From assembly GCF_049634645.1 (NCBI RefSeq), contig NC_134727.1, positions 31,105,898 through 31,169,897 on the forward strand: a stretch of DNA of 64,000 nt, given 5' to 3'. Positions within the stretch are counted from its first letter, which is position 1. Each line of letters opens with the position of its first letter. Below the pieces are notes generated by a model. That model searched no databases. It was given only the letters and a program-made list of their open reading frames with translations, and was not told the origin of the DNA. Shown piece by piece: positions 45,176-57,262 of this stretch. This DNA is from Pelodiscus sinensis (lineage: Eukaryota > Chordata > Testudines > Trionychidae). Position numbers and translations under genes: made by a program.

Positions 45176-46243
45176 CTTGCATGCACTCCTGTGTAGTGAG
45201 AAGCTACAACCATTGTGAGAGAGATCCTGAAAAGTGCCAGGTATTTTCAAGGTTTATGCATTGGTATTCGAAGGTTCTCATCCGAACAGTTCTAGGTCAT
45301 ATTAGCTTCTATGTTCTGCCCTCCATCTTCAGTCAGTAGGTGAGTAATGCCCCTAAGTCATTAATACTAGTTCTCTGTCAGATTTAGTACATTTGTATAA
45401 CACAGTGACATTACATTGGAATATTTTCAGGCCAAGGCATGATAAATGTGCCCTTACTCCGCTCCAAAAAGTCAGCTGTTATCTTCCCAGTCATCTAGGT
45501 TTTATAATAAGGAATAACCAAATTATATTGTAACCATTAACTGTCCTTTTCTATCTTTAGTTCATTTCATATTTATAAAATTTAGTCATATTGAGGCATT
45601 ATGGCCAGATAGGTAGATAAAGGTTCCCATTTAGGTGCACAAATTGGCTCAGAATCTGAGAAATACAGATTCACACACTATTAAAAGTTTGTCTTTTTTT
45701 CTACACAAAATATCCCTGCCCTGAATTTGACTGGTAAGATGAAAAAGCTAACATTCTGTTTTCTTTTTATTTTTTAAATCTTTATACCATGCTACTTACA
45801 CTGGGTCACAAAAAGCGTGCTAAAGCCAAATTCTTTAGCCTTTAAATGAGCAGATATTTCCACTGGAGACCACTGGGGTTTTCCTTAATTAAGGACCACA
45901 TGATTTGGTTCAAAGACTTCTGTGACCTTCTGCGTTGTAGACTGGAATGGAACCAGCCAAGTTTTGGTGGTGGTAAAATTGAATGAAATAAAGAGTATTT
46001 TAAAGCAAGTAATTGCAATTTAAAAATATCAGTGTGATAAATAACACCGGGTACTATATACTGTAAGGGCACATGCATGAAATTCATAGGATGAAATCCA
46101 GGCTCCACTGGAGTCTATGGCAAAATTCCCACTGACTTCAGTAGGACCAGGTTTTCGCTTACGTTGCTTTAGGCAATAAAGCAAACCTGTAAAGTCTCCA
46201 TGGGGAGGGGCAATTGATAGCCACATTGACTAGAGGACACTTA
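45176..46243. other. Unique DNA; nothing recognised
   Basis: AT-rich; the stretch 46100-46160 carries a copy of the dispersed CCCACTGACTTCAGTAGGAC motif. Confidence 0.45.
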
Positions 46244-46511
46244 GGCCGGGTCTAGACTACTACAGAAAGTCGACCTAGGATACACAACTCTAACTATGAG
46301 AATAGCATAGCTGGATTCGAAATACCTGCGGGAGGTTGATGGGAGAAACTCTCCCATAGACTTCCCTTACTCCTCCCAACCTGGTGGAGTACCAGGATCA
46401 ACAGGAGTGCCATCAGCAGTCGATTTAGCGACTCCTTACCTGATCTGCTAACTTGAATCCCATGGACTCGATGTCTGGAGCATTGATTTCAGGGTAAGTG
46501 AAGACAAGCTG
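46244..46511. mobile_element. Harbinger-type MITE with TTA duplication
   Basis: Left GGCCGGGTCTAGACTACTAC and right AGTGAAGACAAGCTG are decayed termini; TTA flanks both sides (46241-46243 and 46512-46514). The interior GTCGACCTAGGATACACAAC and TTCCCTTACTCCTCCCAAC resembles the copy at 39675. Confidence 0.75.
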
Positions 46512-46514
46512 TTA

Positions 46515-47444
46515 GGACTGCTTATTGTCTGCTTCCACTGGATTTGTAAGTAAATAAACTGAAATCTTTATCTTTCTACATCCCTTCCCTCCAAGTCATG
46601 TAACTTCATATTTTGGGAGTTATTTTTTTTAAGTAATGGAATAATAGCTGAAAAGGCTCCAGAGATTTAGTCTGTTGAGTCAGTGGGACTGGACATACTA
46701 GGTATTTATCTCAGCCTAACAAAGAAGGAAAACTTCCCCAGATCAATGCTTTGCTTCCGTAAGAATACAGGCTTAATGACTTGAGGGGCAGATGAAAAGA
46801 GGATTTATTTTAAAAGAAGAAGAAAATTCTGGTCCTACAAGCTTCAAGTGGCAGCATTTGATGTAGTGATGGATTGACTATTCATTGTTGCAAACCGCAG
46901 ATCATGTACTGATTAATAGCAACATTTTCTCTGAAAAAATGATGTGCTCAGAGCTTGAGTGGAAAAAGAAAAATAGGAGAAGAAATTGGATGGTTTTTTT
47001 TTCTTGCAAAATCCTTTCAAGATATCAAAATAAAATTATGCCATTGTACCATCACAGGATTAATTGTTCCACTGCAGCTTTGTTAATTTGGGCCTATCCT
47101 ATCAAATATCAAGTGTGCAATGGAAAATAAAGGAACAATGATAAGATTCCTATGGGTTAAAGCTGACTTAAGACTGTGTTTCCTTTGACTGAGAGACTCT
47201 ACAACTCCTGAGTTTTCATTCAGTTGAGCAATGCTTGCTGAATTTAGAGAGAGAATCATAGTAACTGATGTGTTTTTGATTATCTGACTGCTGTCAAGAG
47301 GTGAATGATTATGAAAAATGTTTAATGTGATTTTTTTTTTTCTTCTTGAAAAAGAAAGATTCGATCAGTTACCTATAAACACATATTCTAACTTTAACTT
47401 TGTTAGCTTTATACATGACTAATACCAGATAATATCGCTGCTTT
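46515..47444. other. AT-rich unique DNA
   Basis: No supported gene or element. Confidence 0.45.
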
Positions 47445-47860
47445 GGATTTTGGAGCAATGAAGAACATAAGAATGGCTATGCCAGGTCAGATCATAGGTC
47501 TATCGAGCCCAGTATCCTGTCTGCTAACAGTGGCCAATATCAGATGCCCAGAGAGAGGGAACACAACAGGTAATCCTCATATGATCCCTCTCCTGTCAAG
47601 CATTTCCAGACAAAGAGAAGCTAAAGACACCATTCCTACCCATCCTGGCTAATAGACGTTGATGGACCTAAACTCCATGAATGTATTTAGCTCTTTTCTG
47701 AACCCTGATAAAGTCCTAGTCTTCACCACATCTTCTGGCAAGGAATTCCACAGGTTAACTGTGCGCTAAGTGAAGAAAAACTTCCTTTTGTTTGCTTTAA
47801 TTCTGGAAGGATTTGCTGAACTTAGAATTTAGCTGGTGCACCAGAACAGTAAAGCTTTGT
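47445..47860 (-). mobile_element. Antisense CR1 LINE 3' end (another subfamily)
   Basis: AAGAACATAAGAATGGCTAT, CAGGTCAGATCATAGGTCTA, CAGTATCCTGTCTGCTAACA and CTGGCAAGGAATTCCACAGG are the reverse complement of a CR1 3' UTR and ORF2 tail; the sense version of the same subfamily is at 51305-51680. Confidence 0.85.
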
Positions 47861-48764
47861 TCATTGCTTGCCTCTACTGGATCTTCAATGAATTCTAAAA
47901 ATTAGTTAAGAACAAATAACTGAATTGAATGGGAACTCTTCAAAATCGACTTGCAAGCCCATCTTCATCCCTAACGAGCATCATCAGGAGGAGATTGATG
48001 ACTAGCTGTAGTGATAGCAAGAATAAGAGTAGAATGTGTAATTGGATATGTCAAATTAAACTAGAATTTCTTGTGAAACTAACCTAAAAATTAGGGCTAT
48101 ATGAGAAACTGAAACATTTTTGAAAAATGAGGGAGGCTGTTGACATTTTGATATGAGAACTGAAATAATCTGCATCTTTCTCCCAGCCACATATCTCTTT
48201 AAGTTGGTATACAGTATTTCTGAAATTTGTCTTTGTTTCTGTTACAAAACATAACATGACATAATTCCACTTTGCAACATGCTGTCCTCACTGTAAGTCC
48301 AAGATATGTTCCAAAAAACTTGGACTTACAACAAAGCAACTTGGTGGGATTTTTTTTCCTGTGGCTGATTTTCATTTGCGCAAATTGTTGTGGTGTGTGG
48401 TGGTTACTTTTTTTGCGTGACTTAAGAGCGGGGACTTGGAAGACTTACAACTCATCAGTTCCTACAAGTGTCAATGACCTCAGTCTGGAATGGATGTATA
48501 CCGGTGCGACTTATACCAGGGACGCCCAGTACATGAAATGTATAAGCAACCTCACTTGGCATTGTTCAATATGCAGTTTAGAAAACTGTCAACAGAGTGT
48601 AAATATCACCCCCCTCTTTGCTGCATACACAGAATTCTCGTAATAGGCCTTGGTATTAAAGAAGCCCTATTATAAGAATATCAGCAGATAGCAAAAATAG
48701 GAAACTGACTATAGCACATGTCCATCACTCAACAGTTCTTGGCAATCTTCAGAGGTTCTGAGAC
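47861..48764. other. Unique DNA; nothing recognised
   Basis: No supported gene or element; a frame of 123 codons at 48272 has no domain resemblance. Confidence 0.4.
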
Positions 48765-48767
48765 TAA

Positions 48768-49190
48768 GGCTATGTCTACACTGCAGAGTTTTTGCGCAAA
48801 AACGGCCTTTTTTGTGCCAATACTTGCGGCGCATCCATGCTACTAGCACGTTTTTGCACAAGAAAATGTATAGTACATCATAAGAAGAAAGGGCTTTTTG
48901 CGCAAGTGTTGTTATTCCTCTTTCTACGAGGAATAAGCCTTTTTGAGCAAGAGCTCTTGTACAAAAAGGTGTGTGTGGATGGCTAACGCGTTTTTTGCAG
49001 AAAAAAGCGCAGGTGCTCTGATGGTGATTCTGTTAATGGCAATCAGAGCTTTCTTGTGCAAGAGTGTCCATGCAGAATGCTTTTGCATGCACTTTTGTAG
49101 TGTGGACACTCTCTTGTGCAAGAAGTTTTTGCTGAAGATCTCTTCTGCAAAAAGGTTCTTGCACAAGAAGCCTGCAGTGTAGACCTAGCC
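48768..49190. mobile_element. Harbinger-type MITE rich in TTGTGCAAGA motifs
   Basis: Ends GGCTATGTCTACACTGCAG and CTGCAGTGTAGACCTAGCC pair with one mismatch; flanks TAA and TAG suggest a 3-bp duplication. The interior repeats TTTTTGCGCAA, TTTTTGCACAAGA, CTCTTGTACAAAAAG and TTCTTGCACAAGAAG in both orientations, so each arm folds into many small hairpins. Confidence 0.85.
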
Positions 49191-51300
49191 TAGGTGCTTC
49201 AACAGTATGGCTACAGAAAGAAAGATCTAATTTACCAAAACAAACAGACACCAGATATGGTTCTAATGCAGAGCATAATGGAATATGATGAAACTTAACA
49301 TGCCTCTAACATGCATTCACACTTTTAAAAATGCTAATCACTAATTTATAATTTTCAGTGCCATGTAAAAGCACTGTTAGGAGAATTGCAAGTGTATTCC
49401 AAAGGAAAGAAATAAATCAGAATTTTTTTAAAAAGTGTAACTAACACAGCTAACAACTGTTCTTAGCACTTATCTGGGAGCATAAAGAGACTAAGCATAA
49501 GAGGAAGTACCTCTGTCCTGTGTAAATTGTATTTTGCCTTATTATGTCGCCAGCTGACAAATAAAATTAACTATTTATCTAAATAAACCTATTGATTAAA
49601 GAATCTTCTGTGTAATTCTTCTCTGACCTGTTCGCTGTTAACTAACCAGATCATCTTGTTATCTCGAGGTTCTGAGCTCTCTGGAGAGGGGAAGGTTGAA
49701 TTTGCTTCTCCACTTTAATCTTCTTTAAAACTTTTTTTCAATGCTTATTTACATTTGTATTAAATTTGTATTTTTTCCCATAATTTCAGCACATTGCCTT
49801 CTGTTTTTATTGTAGCTTTGAACACGTTCCGATAAACTGTACGGATGAAGTGCTCAGATTTTGGTGTAAATCAGTGGCGTTCCCCTGATTATAATCGAGA
49901 CTAGAATCTGGCCGAAATTTCTGCCTCATTATCTGCTTTGAAATGTTATCCTTCTGTTTTGCATTTTATTGGATTTTGTAGCTGGTTCATGAGAAGTTGG
50001 GTGCAGAAGAAAAGAAAAGGGCTCTGTGGGTTTTTCTGACAGTGGAGATGTGATTGTGGGCATGAAAACGTAGTGCTCAGTTTTTTCTTCCCTTTAGCAC
50101 TTTGAAGAGCAGTCTAGTGAATGTCTCTGCAGTTATATGAAATGCGAGTAAAAAAGAATGCTGCTCTGTCGAAAGTGTATTGAGCATAAATGGTACCAGA
50201 CCCTTGTTGTCTTACTTCCTGGGAAGTTCCAGAAAAAAGTTGCCTTTAAAGATGAAGATAGTCTTGGTTGACTTAGATTAGTAAGTTTCCTGATATAAGG
50301 AAGGAAATGTCAAAGGATGTGGCTTTTAAAAAGTCTGTCTTGCTAATCAAGATTTAGTTTTACTGCCGATATAAATCACGCTCTCTGAGGGGTTTGAACA
50401 AATGTAGTGCAGCAGCTGCAGCTGTAGCAGACTGAGCATTGTTATTGGCATCTGTGGCCCTGGCAGGGGGATTATTGATGCTAGTAGCTCTGCTCTTGGA
50501 CAAAGCAAAGACCCCAAACAAATGGCATGGTGGTGGAGCTTGTGCCATTGGGTTTTGGCCCTGGTCGCTATAGGCAAGCAGCTGGCTGATACTGCTTGGT
50601 AATGACAGCTCTAGGTTGATTCGTCCAGTTTAGGTATCCTGTGCGGTGCAGTTTGCCCATATTTGTTTGTTTCCTTCCCCGTTGATCTGCCTTTCTGTCC
50701 TTTTGTCATTGCACGCGAACACAGGGAATCCTGCACTGGCTGTTTGTTCTCTGCCCAGTGTGGGGACCTAATAGGCATGCCAGAGATACCTTGCAACTCT
50801 TTGCTTCCAAAAACTAAATTAAAAATGTAGTTGAAAGTAGGATGGTGCAGACGGCAGCCTGTCCAGCCAGCACGGTTAAGCTCTTTGACTTCAGTGTGTG
50901 TTAAAGAAACCTAGCACTTCACCAGATTGGCTCCTTAGTTATTTTGGATTTGTATCTGGATGTTGTTCTATCCTGGCTGGGGCATCTGGGTCTGATTTCT
51001 CCCCCACACTAGTCCATTCTTTGTTGCATGTTACGTTGCCCCTTTAGGAGTCAAAGCTACAGAGACAATCCCTGTCTGTACGGTGAGAAGAAGATTCTGT
51101 GATTTTTCTCTTGATGGGGGAGACCCCAAAATGCCACAGAAGTGGGCATGCTGTAAGCACCTAGATTGACCCACAGAGGAAACCAGAGGTTTGTAACTCT
51201 TCAGGGTTTTGTTTTTCCTTTTGCTCTTTATTAATCACTTCATAGTTTACAGGGTATGTTTTCACCATTACTGGTGGGTGAAAGGTAGAGTTAGTTTAAA
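49191..51300. other. Unique DNA; no gene recognised
   Basis: No transposon termini recognised. Low CpG and AT-rich, with no splice-bounded open frame that I can defend. Confidence 0.45.
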
Positions 51301-51304
51301 AAAA

Positions 51305-51680
51305 GTCAATTTTTTGTGAAACATTTTCAAAGAACTACTAGGGGTAAGCAAATGAAGTTAATAAGCAGCAGGTTTAAAACAAACAAAAGGAAGTTATTCT
51401 TCACTCAGCGCACAGTTACCCTGTGGAACGCCTTGCTAGAGGATATTGTGAAGTCTAGGACTTTAACAGGGTTTAAAAAAGAGCTAGATAGATTCATGGA
51501 GTTTAGGTCCATCAATGGCTCTAGCCTCTGTTTGTCTGGAAATGCATGACAGAAAAGGGATCATGTGAGGATTGCCTGTTGTGTTCCCTCTCAGTGGGGC
51601 ATCTGATATTGGCCACTTTCAGCAGACAGGATACTGGGCTAGATGGACCTTTGGTCTGACCCAGTATGGCCTTAAAGAAA
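51305..51680 (+). mobile_element. CR1 LINE 3' end
   Basis: Open ORF2 C-terminal segment (residues such as KLFFTQRTVTLWNALLEDIV, then FKKELDRFMEF), a stop, and the 3' UTR GATATTGGCCACTTTCAGCA, GACAGGATACTGGGCTAGAT and TGACCCAGTATGGCCTT. Same subfamily as the antisense copy at 47445. Confidence 0.9.
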
Positions 51681-52085
51681 CTTCAGATTTTTTTAAAAAG
51701 TAGCCACCTCGATGAGCTAACCAAAAGATAGTAGGCAATGTGAACTGGGCTCTTTAGGTGCTACCATGATACAAGTAATAGTTGTCAGAATTTGTTTGAA
51801 AGTGGCCTTTTGTTTTATTTTCAGATTTCTTGCCTCTGTCTAATCTTGGCTTCTGCAGATAGACCAGCACTGAGAGTGGTGCTGTGTGCTAGAGCCTTCA
51901 TTTCCCTGCTGTTCTTCCTGGGGCAGCTGGGATCCCACTATACCCCTGGCCAGGGCAACAGCGTCACCGCCATAATTTCCCTTTAGAAAAATACCAGCTC
52001 AAGCAGAGTCCTGTTGTACAATCTGACTTCCTCCTTAGCTTCTGTGAGTGGTGTATGAGTGCACACTGGTTGCATTTATTTGTAT
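51681..52085. other. Unique DNA; nothing recognised
   Basis: No supported gene or element. Confidence 0.4.
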
Positions 52086-52613
52086 GAGGGATGTACAATC
52101 CCATTTAATTAGTTAACCGGTTAAATGTTAAGTTTGACTGGGTAACTGATTGAACAGGGGCGGGCAGATGGACTGTTCTAGCCCTCTGGGCTGAAGCAGT
52201 CCCGTCATGGGGTAGGAGCAGGCAGTCCAGTGGGAGGTTGGAAGCAGCCAGCCAGCTGTCTCTACCATGAGGCGAACTGAGGCTGCCGCCTCAGGTGCCA
52301 GACTGTGACGGGTGTCACTAGGACCCAGAGTGTAGAAAATTGTCTGCTGCTGGTGCATATGTAGGTAGCAGAGCAGTATCATGAGAGGAGTAGAACAGGA
52401 AGAAGGCAGAATTGGGACCTTTCAAAGTTTTGGCCCAAGCGAGGAGGCATGGGGGCGTCATTTGAGTTCCCTGCCTCAGGTGCCAAAATTTTGTGGGCCG
52501 GCCCTGGCATCCAGCTGGAACAGCCCTGGGCAGAAGGCTGCTCTCGGGTAACGATTAACCGTTATCTGGTAAGCATCACCTGTTAAAATGATAGTCACCC
52601 ATTCACATCCCTA
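52086..52613. mobile_element. hAT-type element of the TAGGGATGT family with a nested insertion
   Basis: Ends GAGGGATGTACAATCCCA and CATTCACATCCCTA. ATTTGTAT at 52078-52085 and 52614-52621 is a perfect 8-bp target duplication. Subterminal GGTTAA / TTAACC motifs (52125, 52557) pair. A second element sits at 52262-52507. Confidence 0.9.
52262..52507. mobile_element. hAT-type element nested in the previous one
   Basis: ACCATGAGGCGAACTGAGGC near its left end and GTGCCAAAATTTTGTGGGCC with GGCCCTG at its right end are the reverse complement of the element at 21487-21663. The left terminus, which should read CAGGGCTGG, is decayed to CAGCTGTCT-like sequence. Confidence 0.75.
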
Positions 52614-52621
52614 ATTTGTAT

Positions 52622-53896
52622 AGTGTATTGTATGACTGTGTTGCACATCAACATTGACAGGAATTGTTATGTTTTGTATTGCTTAAAACTGATGTAAGGT
52701 GGCTTAAAACCTGATCCCCTGTTGAAGATGGAATAGTGAAACTAAAATTGCTCAGAAAAATGAATTTAGACACAGTATTGTCCCCCCTGCTCAGCTTCCC
52801 TACTTGGCATTACAGTGAGTGCTAAGTGACAGTTTTCTGTTTGATTCATTTTACAAAAGGGATTGTCCTATAGTGCCATTATGGCTGGCACTTTATTAAG
52901 ACATCGTTAATAAGTTCGGAATTGTTTTGAACACACGTTCAGTTGCTATTCTTTGTGGGGACTAAAACTTCAAAGAAGCCATGCCATTTGAAATGTTTCT
53001 TGGCCACTTACAAGTTTGACTGCAAAACATTTTTGGCTTCATTTGGCTTCCTAATTGGGGTGCTTGCGTTATGGTCAGCTACATACTCGATAGTTAATTA
53101 AGAGGTATTAAATCAACAAAAGTGTGTGTGGGGGGGGGGATTGAAATGATTTCCTCATCTTTCACTGTTATAATAGAGTTGAAAAATGATAAAAGATCCT
53201 ACAGCTTGAAGAACTGCTTCACAGAAAGCATCGCAACCCTGTAAACAGTTACATAAAAAAGTAAACATAAAGGTAATGCCACTTTGGTAGCATCATTTTG
53301 AATGTTAAATCTTTCTTCTTGTATGTTAAAGCCTCGGAAACAGCCTTTTTCTTTATTCTCTGAGAATTCTCTTTCTTTGAGGTAAAGATGAATCTGTAAT
53401 TGTTTGATCTGTTTTATGTTTTAAGGCAATTAACATATATTCAGAATAATGACATTCTCTTCAAACGCTTTGGTGTATCTTTGTTGTGATGAAGGGCTGA
53501 TAAGAGCGTCCTGTTGATGTCTGCAAAACTAGAGCTTTTATGAATTTAAGAGAGCTCAGGCACATACTTGTGCAATCACCTTCTATGTGGAAAGGTATTT
53601 TGCCTTTAAATGTTAGGCAACTGCGTATAGGATCCAAGAATGCAGTTCTTTACTTAAATAAAACTCTTATAAACTTTAAGGAATGCAGGATTTGGTCTTT
53701 ACTTCGCATGGATTTAGTACATGTGCTATGAAGGAAAACATGGCTAGGAGTTACGGAGTTGGGGAGGGCTGCTGCTTGGCATTATTCTTGCCTTGAGAAG
53801 CCCCTCCACAGGTTCTCCATGGAAGTCTGCTTCTGTGACTTGGGAAGCAGTAGATTATTGGGGGAGCATGCGCGTAAGACTGGTATCACTTTGAAC
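52622..53896. other. AT-rich unique DNA
   Basis: Contains a G run at 53132-53139. No gene or element supported. Confidence 0.45.
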
Positions 53897-54548
53897 CAGT
53901 GGTGGGCTGCATGTGACCTGTCGGGGTTCTATGGGTGGCCCACACACTCCCACTCTGCCACCTCCCTCTGGTGTCTCTCTTGCGTGTTGGGGACCCTGCC
54001 CTTGCCTACTTCTGCGCCCCTCCCTCTCGAACACCATGAACCAGCTGGTTTGTACCCTGGCCCCACTGATTTGTGGGGTTCAAGCCCTGGGATGGAAGGG
54101 AAGCATTGGGGTTGGGGAGCAAATCAGCCCATTGATAGCACTCCAGAAATGCTGGGAGAGGGAGTGGAAGGGACAGGGCACGCTCGGGAGAAGGCAGGGA
54201 AGAGGCCAGGTGAGTGTTTAAGGGAAGGGGTGAAATGGGGGCAGAACCTGGAAGGGAAGGTCCACCAGCCTCTGGCAAAACGGGAAGTGACACACATCTA
54301 AAGTAAGGGCATGTGTGAAGTGCATGCCGATTGCATGCAGCATTGTGAGAGACATGCACTCCCTCTGCTTCTTAGTTATTTTTGTCGGCAATTTAATATG
54401 CCCCAATAATGGATCGCTTTGTATTGAACAGGCACGATAAAGGAGGAGACTCAAATGAGATGTATTTAATCTTATTCTTGGGGTCACTCCTATTTTCAGA
54501 CTTGCGGCCCACTGAGATGGAGGGTCACTCGTGCAGCCCGCTCACTAG
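53897..54548. mobile_element. hAT-like element with CAGTGGTGGGCTGC ends
   Basis: Left CAGTGGTGGGCTGCATGTGA and right CACTCGTGCAGCCCGCTCAC with TAG are imperfect inverted repeats. The interior CTTGCGGCCCACTGAGATGG matches a block at 32830-32850. No target duplication read. The 180-codon frame from 53759 crosses its left boundary and is rejected. Confidence 0.65.
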
Positions 54549-54789
54549 TCTTGGCTGCCCAGCGCTGTTGCACACGCATCTTTCCTCCAAGATTTAAGCC
54601 TCCCCTCCCCCGAGAGGAGAGTTCAGTGGGTAGCTGCCTATATGGGACTTTAAGGCAACTACATTGCTGTACAGGCATGGAAAGCCTCCATGTAGTAGAA
54701 CAAAGGCATTGGCCTGCTGCATCAATGGCTCCTTTCTCCATTGGATACTTTGAAATTCCTAGGTGTGCAAACCAAGGAAGAAGGGAAAT

Positions 54790-54886
54790 CTAATTAACCA
54801 TCCTGGGAACTTATATGGCTCCTATCACCATACTCTCTGAGCGCCTCACAGTTTTTAGTGTGTTTATCCTTATAACACTCTAGGAG
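54790..54886. mobile_element. MIR-like SINE, left piece
   Basis: GAGCGCCTCACAGTTTTTAG, ATCCTTATAACACTCTAGGA are the reverse-oriented MIR segment (compare 43800-43850). It is continued at 56147-56310 on the other side of a nested hAT pair. Confidence 0.7.
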
Positions 54887-56146
54887 CAAGGTTCTCTCTA
54901 AGCTGCACAGTAGCAGGGCCCTGGCCAGCAGCGAGTCTTTGCCAGCCACTAAGGACATGTCCTCTCCCTACCAGCTGAGAGAGATGCGCTGCTCTGTCCT
55001 CCACAGGGAGCTGCTGCTGTTGCTGACGGAGAAGTGTCCCTCCCTTAGCCAGACAGCTCGGTGTGTGAGTGCTGAGCTCCTGGCTGGGCATTAAGCGGCT
55101 ATGGGGTCATGCTGCTGCAGAGCTTAGAGCAGAGGTGGCCAACCAGTTAGAGACGAAGAGCCAAAATATCTGTGGATAGAGTGTGAAGAGCCAGATATTA
55201 TATATTTATTTTTATATAGCTGTATATAGATAGATATAGTACACAAAATGTAGTGCTAAAAATAACATTACAGGACATTTTGGACAAAAACCAAAAAAAA
55301 AGTCTTTAGACACAAAAAATTTACTGCCAGTCCTTAGATCTTCAGAGAACTTGACAAGAAACAAACGTCAATTAAAAACAAAAACCTTCAAAAATACAGT
55401 AATATTCTCACACTTAAAAAAAAAAAAAAAAAAAAAAAAAGCAACCCCACCATGTATTTTACATTTAACATTGCTGCCCTATTCTGTCCCGTGAGGTGTT
55501 TTTATTTAAACTGAACTGAGAAGTAAATTAGCACAATTTGAAGTGCCTGTTTGACTCCAGCTTGTTGATCTCTGGTATGGTTTCCTCATGTTTTTTTTTA
55601 ACTTATGAAAATTATGGCTCTTTTATAATTCTAAAAATTCAGGTCTGTCCCAGATTGCAAATAGGAGAGATTCAAAAACAATAAGGGAGAGACTCATCTC
55701 TCAGAATAATTGCTTCAGCCTGGCAAACTGTGGCCTTTGAATTTTCTTTAAAGAACTACAATGTAAACCAGGTACATGCTGATTCTTCTTTTACCCTGGA
55801 ATGTAAATATGACTTCTCTGTTGGTTGCCTTATTCTGCATTCAGAAAGACTTGGCGTTCAAGGTGCTTCAGCCCCCTCTTCTCTAACCCAATGCCCTCCC
55901 CCTCCTGCAGAGCCAGGCACCCCTTTCCTCCTCCCCAGCTCTAACCCAATGCCTGGGTCCTGGAGCCATCGCCACAGCCACATGCTTCACAGCCACTGGG
56001 GAATGTGCGCAGAGTGGCTGGCCGTTAGCAGTCCGGGCATGCAGCTCAGAACTAGCAAGAGCTGCATTTCTTTAAGCAAAGAGCCGCATGTGGCTCAAGA
56101 GCCGGGGGGGGGGGGGGGGAGCACTCCTGGCTTAGAGGGAGCCTTG
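54887..56146. mobile_element. Outer hAT-type element with CAAGGTTCTCTCTAAG ends
   Basis: Left CAAGGTTCTCTCTAAGCTGC and right GCTTAGAGGGAGCCTTG are inverted repeats; the same termini occur at 19495-19704. Flanks TCTAGGAG (54879-54886) and CCCAGGAG (56147-56154) agree in six of eight. It is interrupted at 55130 by another hAT element. Confidence 0.8.
55130..56129. mobile_element. 1-kb hAT-type element with CAGAGGTGGCCAACC start
   Basis: Starts CAGAGGTGGCCAACC and ends GCACTCCTG. GCTTAGAG at 55122-55129 and 56130-56137 is a perfect 8-bp target duplication inside the outer element. Near both ends AAGAGCCAAAATAT and AGAGCCGCATGTGGCTC blocks recur. It contains A25 at 55416-55440 and G16 at 56104-56119. 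No transposase frame remains; the 296-codon frame at 55730-56620 crosses three repeat boundaries and is spurious. Confidence 0.9.
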
Positions 56147-56310
56147 CCCAGGAGAGAAGCAAATGCTGTTATCGTCATGTTACACATGAGGGAGCTGAGA
56201 CACACAGGGACTGCGACTTGCCCAGGAGGTCTGTGGTGGAGAAGGAGTTCAAGTTTCCCACGTCCTGAGCTAGTAGCTTACTCGCTAGATGACCCCTGCT
56301 ATCCCAACAG
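56147..56310. mobile_element. MIR-like SINE, right piece
   Basis: GCTGTTATCGTCATGTTACA, CATGAGGGAGCTGAGACACA, GACTTGCCCAGGAGGTCTGT and a decayed GAGTTCAAG box follow the MIR core in reverse orientation. Joined with 54790-54886 it restores a continuous MIR-like copy. Confidence 0.75.
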
Positions 56311-56938
56311 AAGGATTCTAGGTAAACTCTATGAATGCTCTCGTGGAGTTCTCTTGGTCACAGCTGATGATGGGATGAACCATTTACGGGAAAACCAGAC
56401 CCATTTATTTCAGTTACAGTGTAGTATTCAGAAGACAGCTTTATCCTGCGACATACCTTATCTACATGTGACAAAGGGTTTGCTTGGAGGCAATTGCAAA
56501 GATACAAGCCACCAACTGGAAAGGCTCTTAGGAAAGAAGATTTTCCTTCCGTTTAAAGGCATGTTTTCCTATGCAAAATTTTTAGCATCCAAACTGAGGG
56601 GGAGAAAATTACTCAGATGATGACCTTGTTATGTCAGGCCTGTCACACTGCATTTCAAAATTGGGCTGTGATCACTATTGTATTTGGCTTCATTTATTAC
56701 TACTTCATCTCTTGCATCAAAACCATTCCTATATATGCCAAGTACTGAGCTAAATGTTAGTCTGTCATCATTGGCAAGCCAACTTCTATTTTGATAAAAT
56801 AAAATAAAAAGTCTATCAAAGTAAGTGGCAAGCTGTTTTGGATCCATTTTCACTGCACTGTCACATGATTGTAATTCAGTGTAGTTCATCCAAATCAGTC
56901 CTTTCATTGCATTTTAAATACCCTTAATGCATTCATTG
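56311..56938. other. Unique DNA; nothing recognised
   Basis: The minus-strand frame at 56907-56629 (92 codons) includes TYFDRLFILFYQNRSWLAND and DHSPILKCSV-like segments. The latter resembles the end of a LINE endonuclease (Ser-Asp-His motif), so this may be a LINE scrap, but I cannot confirm it. Confidence 0.35.
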
Positions 56939-57262
56939 AACCTCTCTAGTCTGGCACCTTTGGGCCTAACCATTGCTGAACCAGAGAATTTGCCGTATCA
57001 TGGAAGGTGAATATTGTCTAGTAACATTGCCAACACCTGCACTGCTTACTGGGTTCTTAGAAGACATTTAGGGGTAAATTAGATCTAAATAACAGCACAG
57101 AACACTGAGAGCCAGGACTGGAAGCTGGAACCAAACCTTATGGGACCATGAGAAATTTAGCCACACTCATGATGAGTGGACATCTGGCGAACTAAAATCA
57201 TATTGGACCACGGATGTTGCTGGATCAGACTGTGGCTGGACTAGAAAGGTTGAACTTGTGTA
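56939..57262. mobile_element. TIR element of the GGTTGAACC family
   Basis: Left GAACCTCTCTAGTCTGGCAC and right GGACTAGAAAGGTTGAAC are inverted repeats. The interior shares GACATTTAGGGGTAAATTAG and AACAGCACAGAACACTGAG with 13358-13625. Confidence 0.75.

Noticed and set aside
48272..48643. 123-codon frame with a hydrophobic stretch resembling a membrane helix
   Set aside because: No homology that I can recall, no supporting splice or promoter context, and surrounding DNA looks unique and decayed.
53759..54301. 180-codon plus-strand frame
   Set aside because: Crosses the left terminus of a hAT-like element and shows no domain.
55730..56620. 296-codon plus-strand open frame
   Set aside because: It starts inside one hAT element, runs through a G16 tract, crosses the ends of two nested elements and enters a SINE; no domain is visible.
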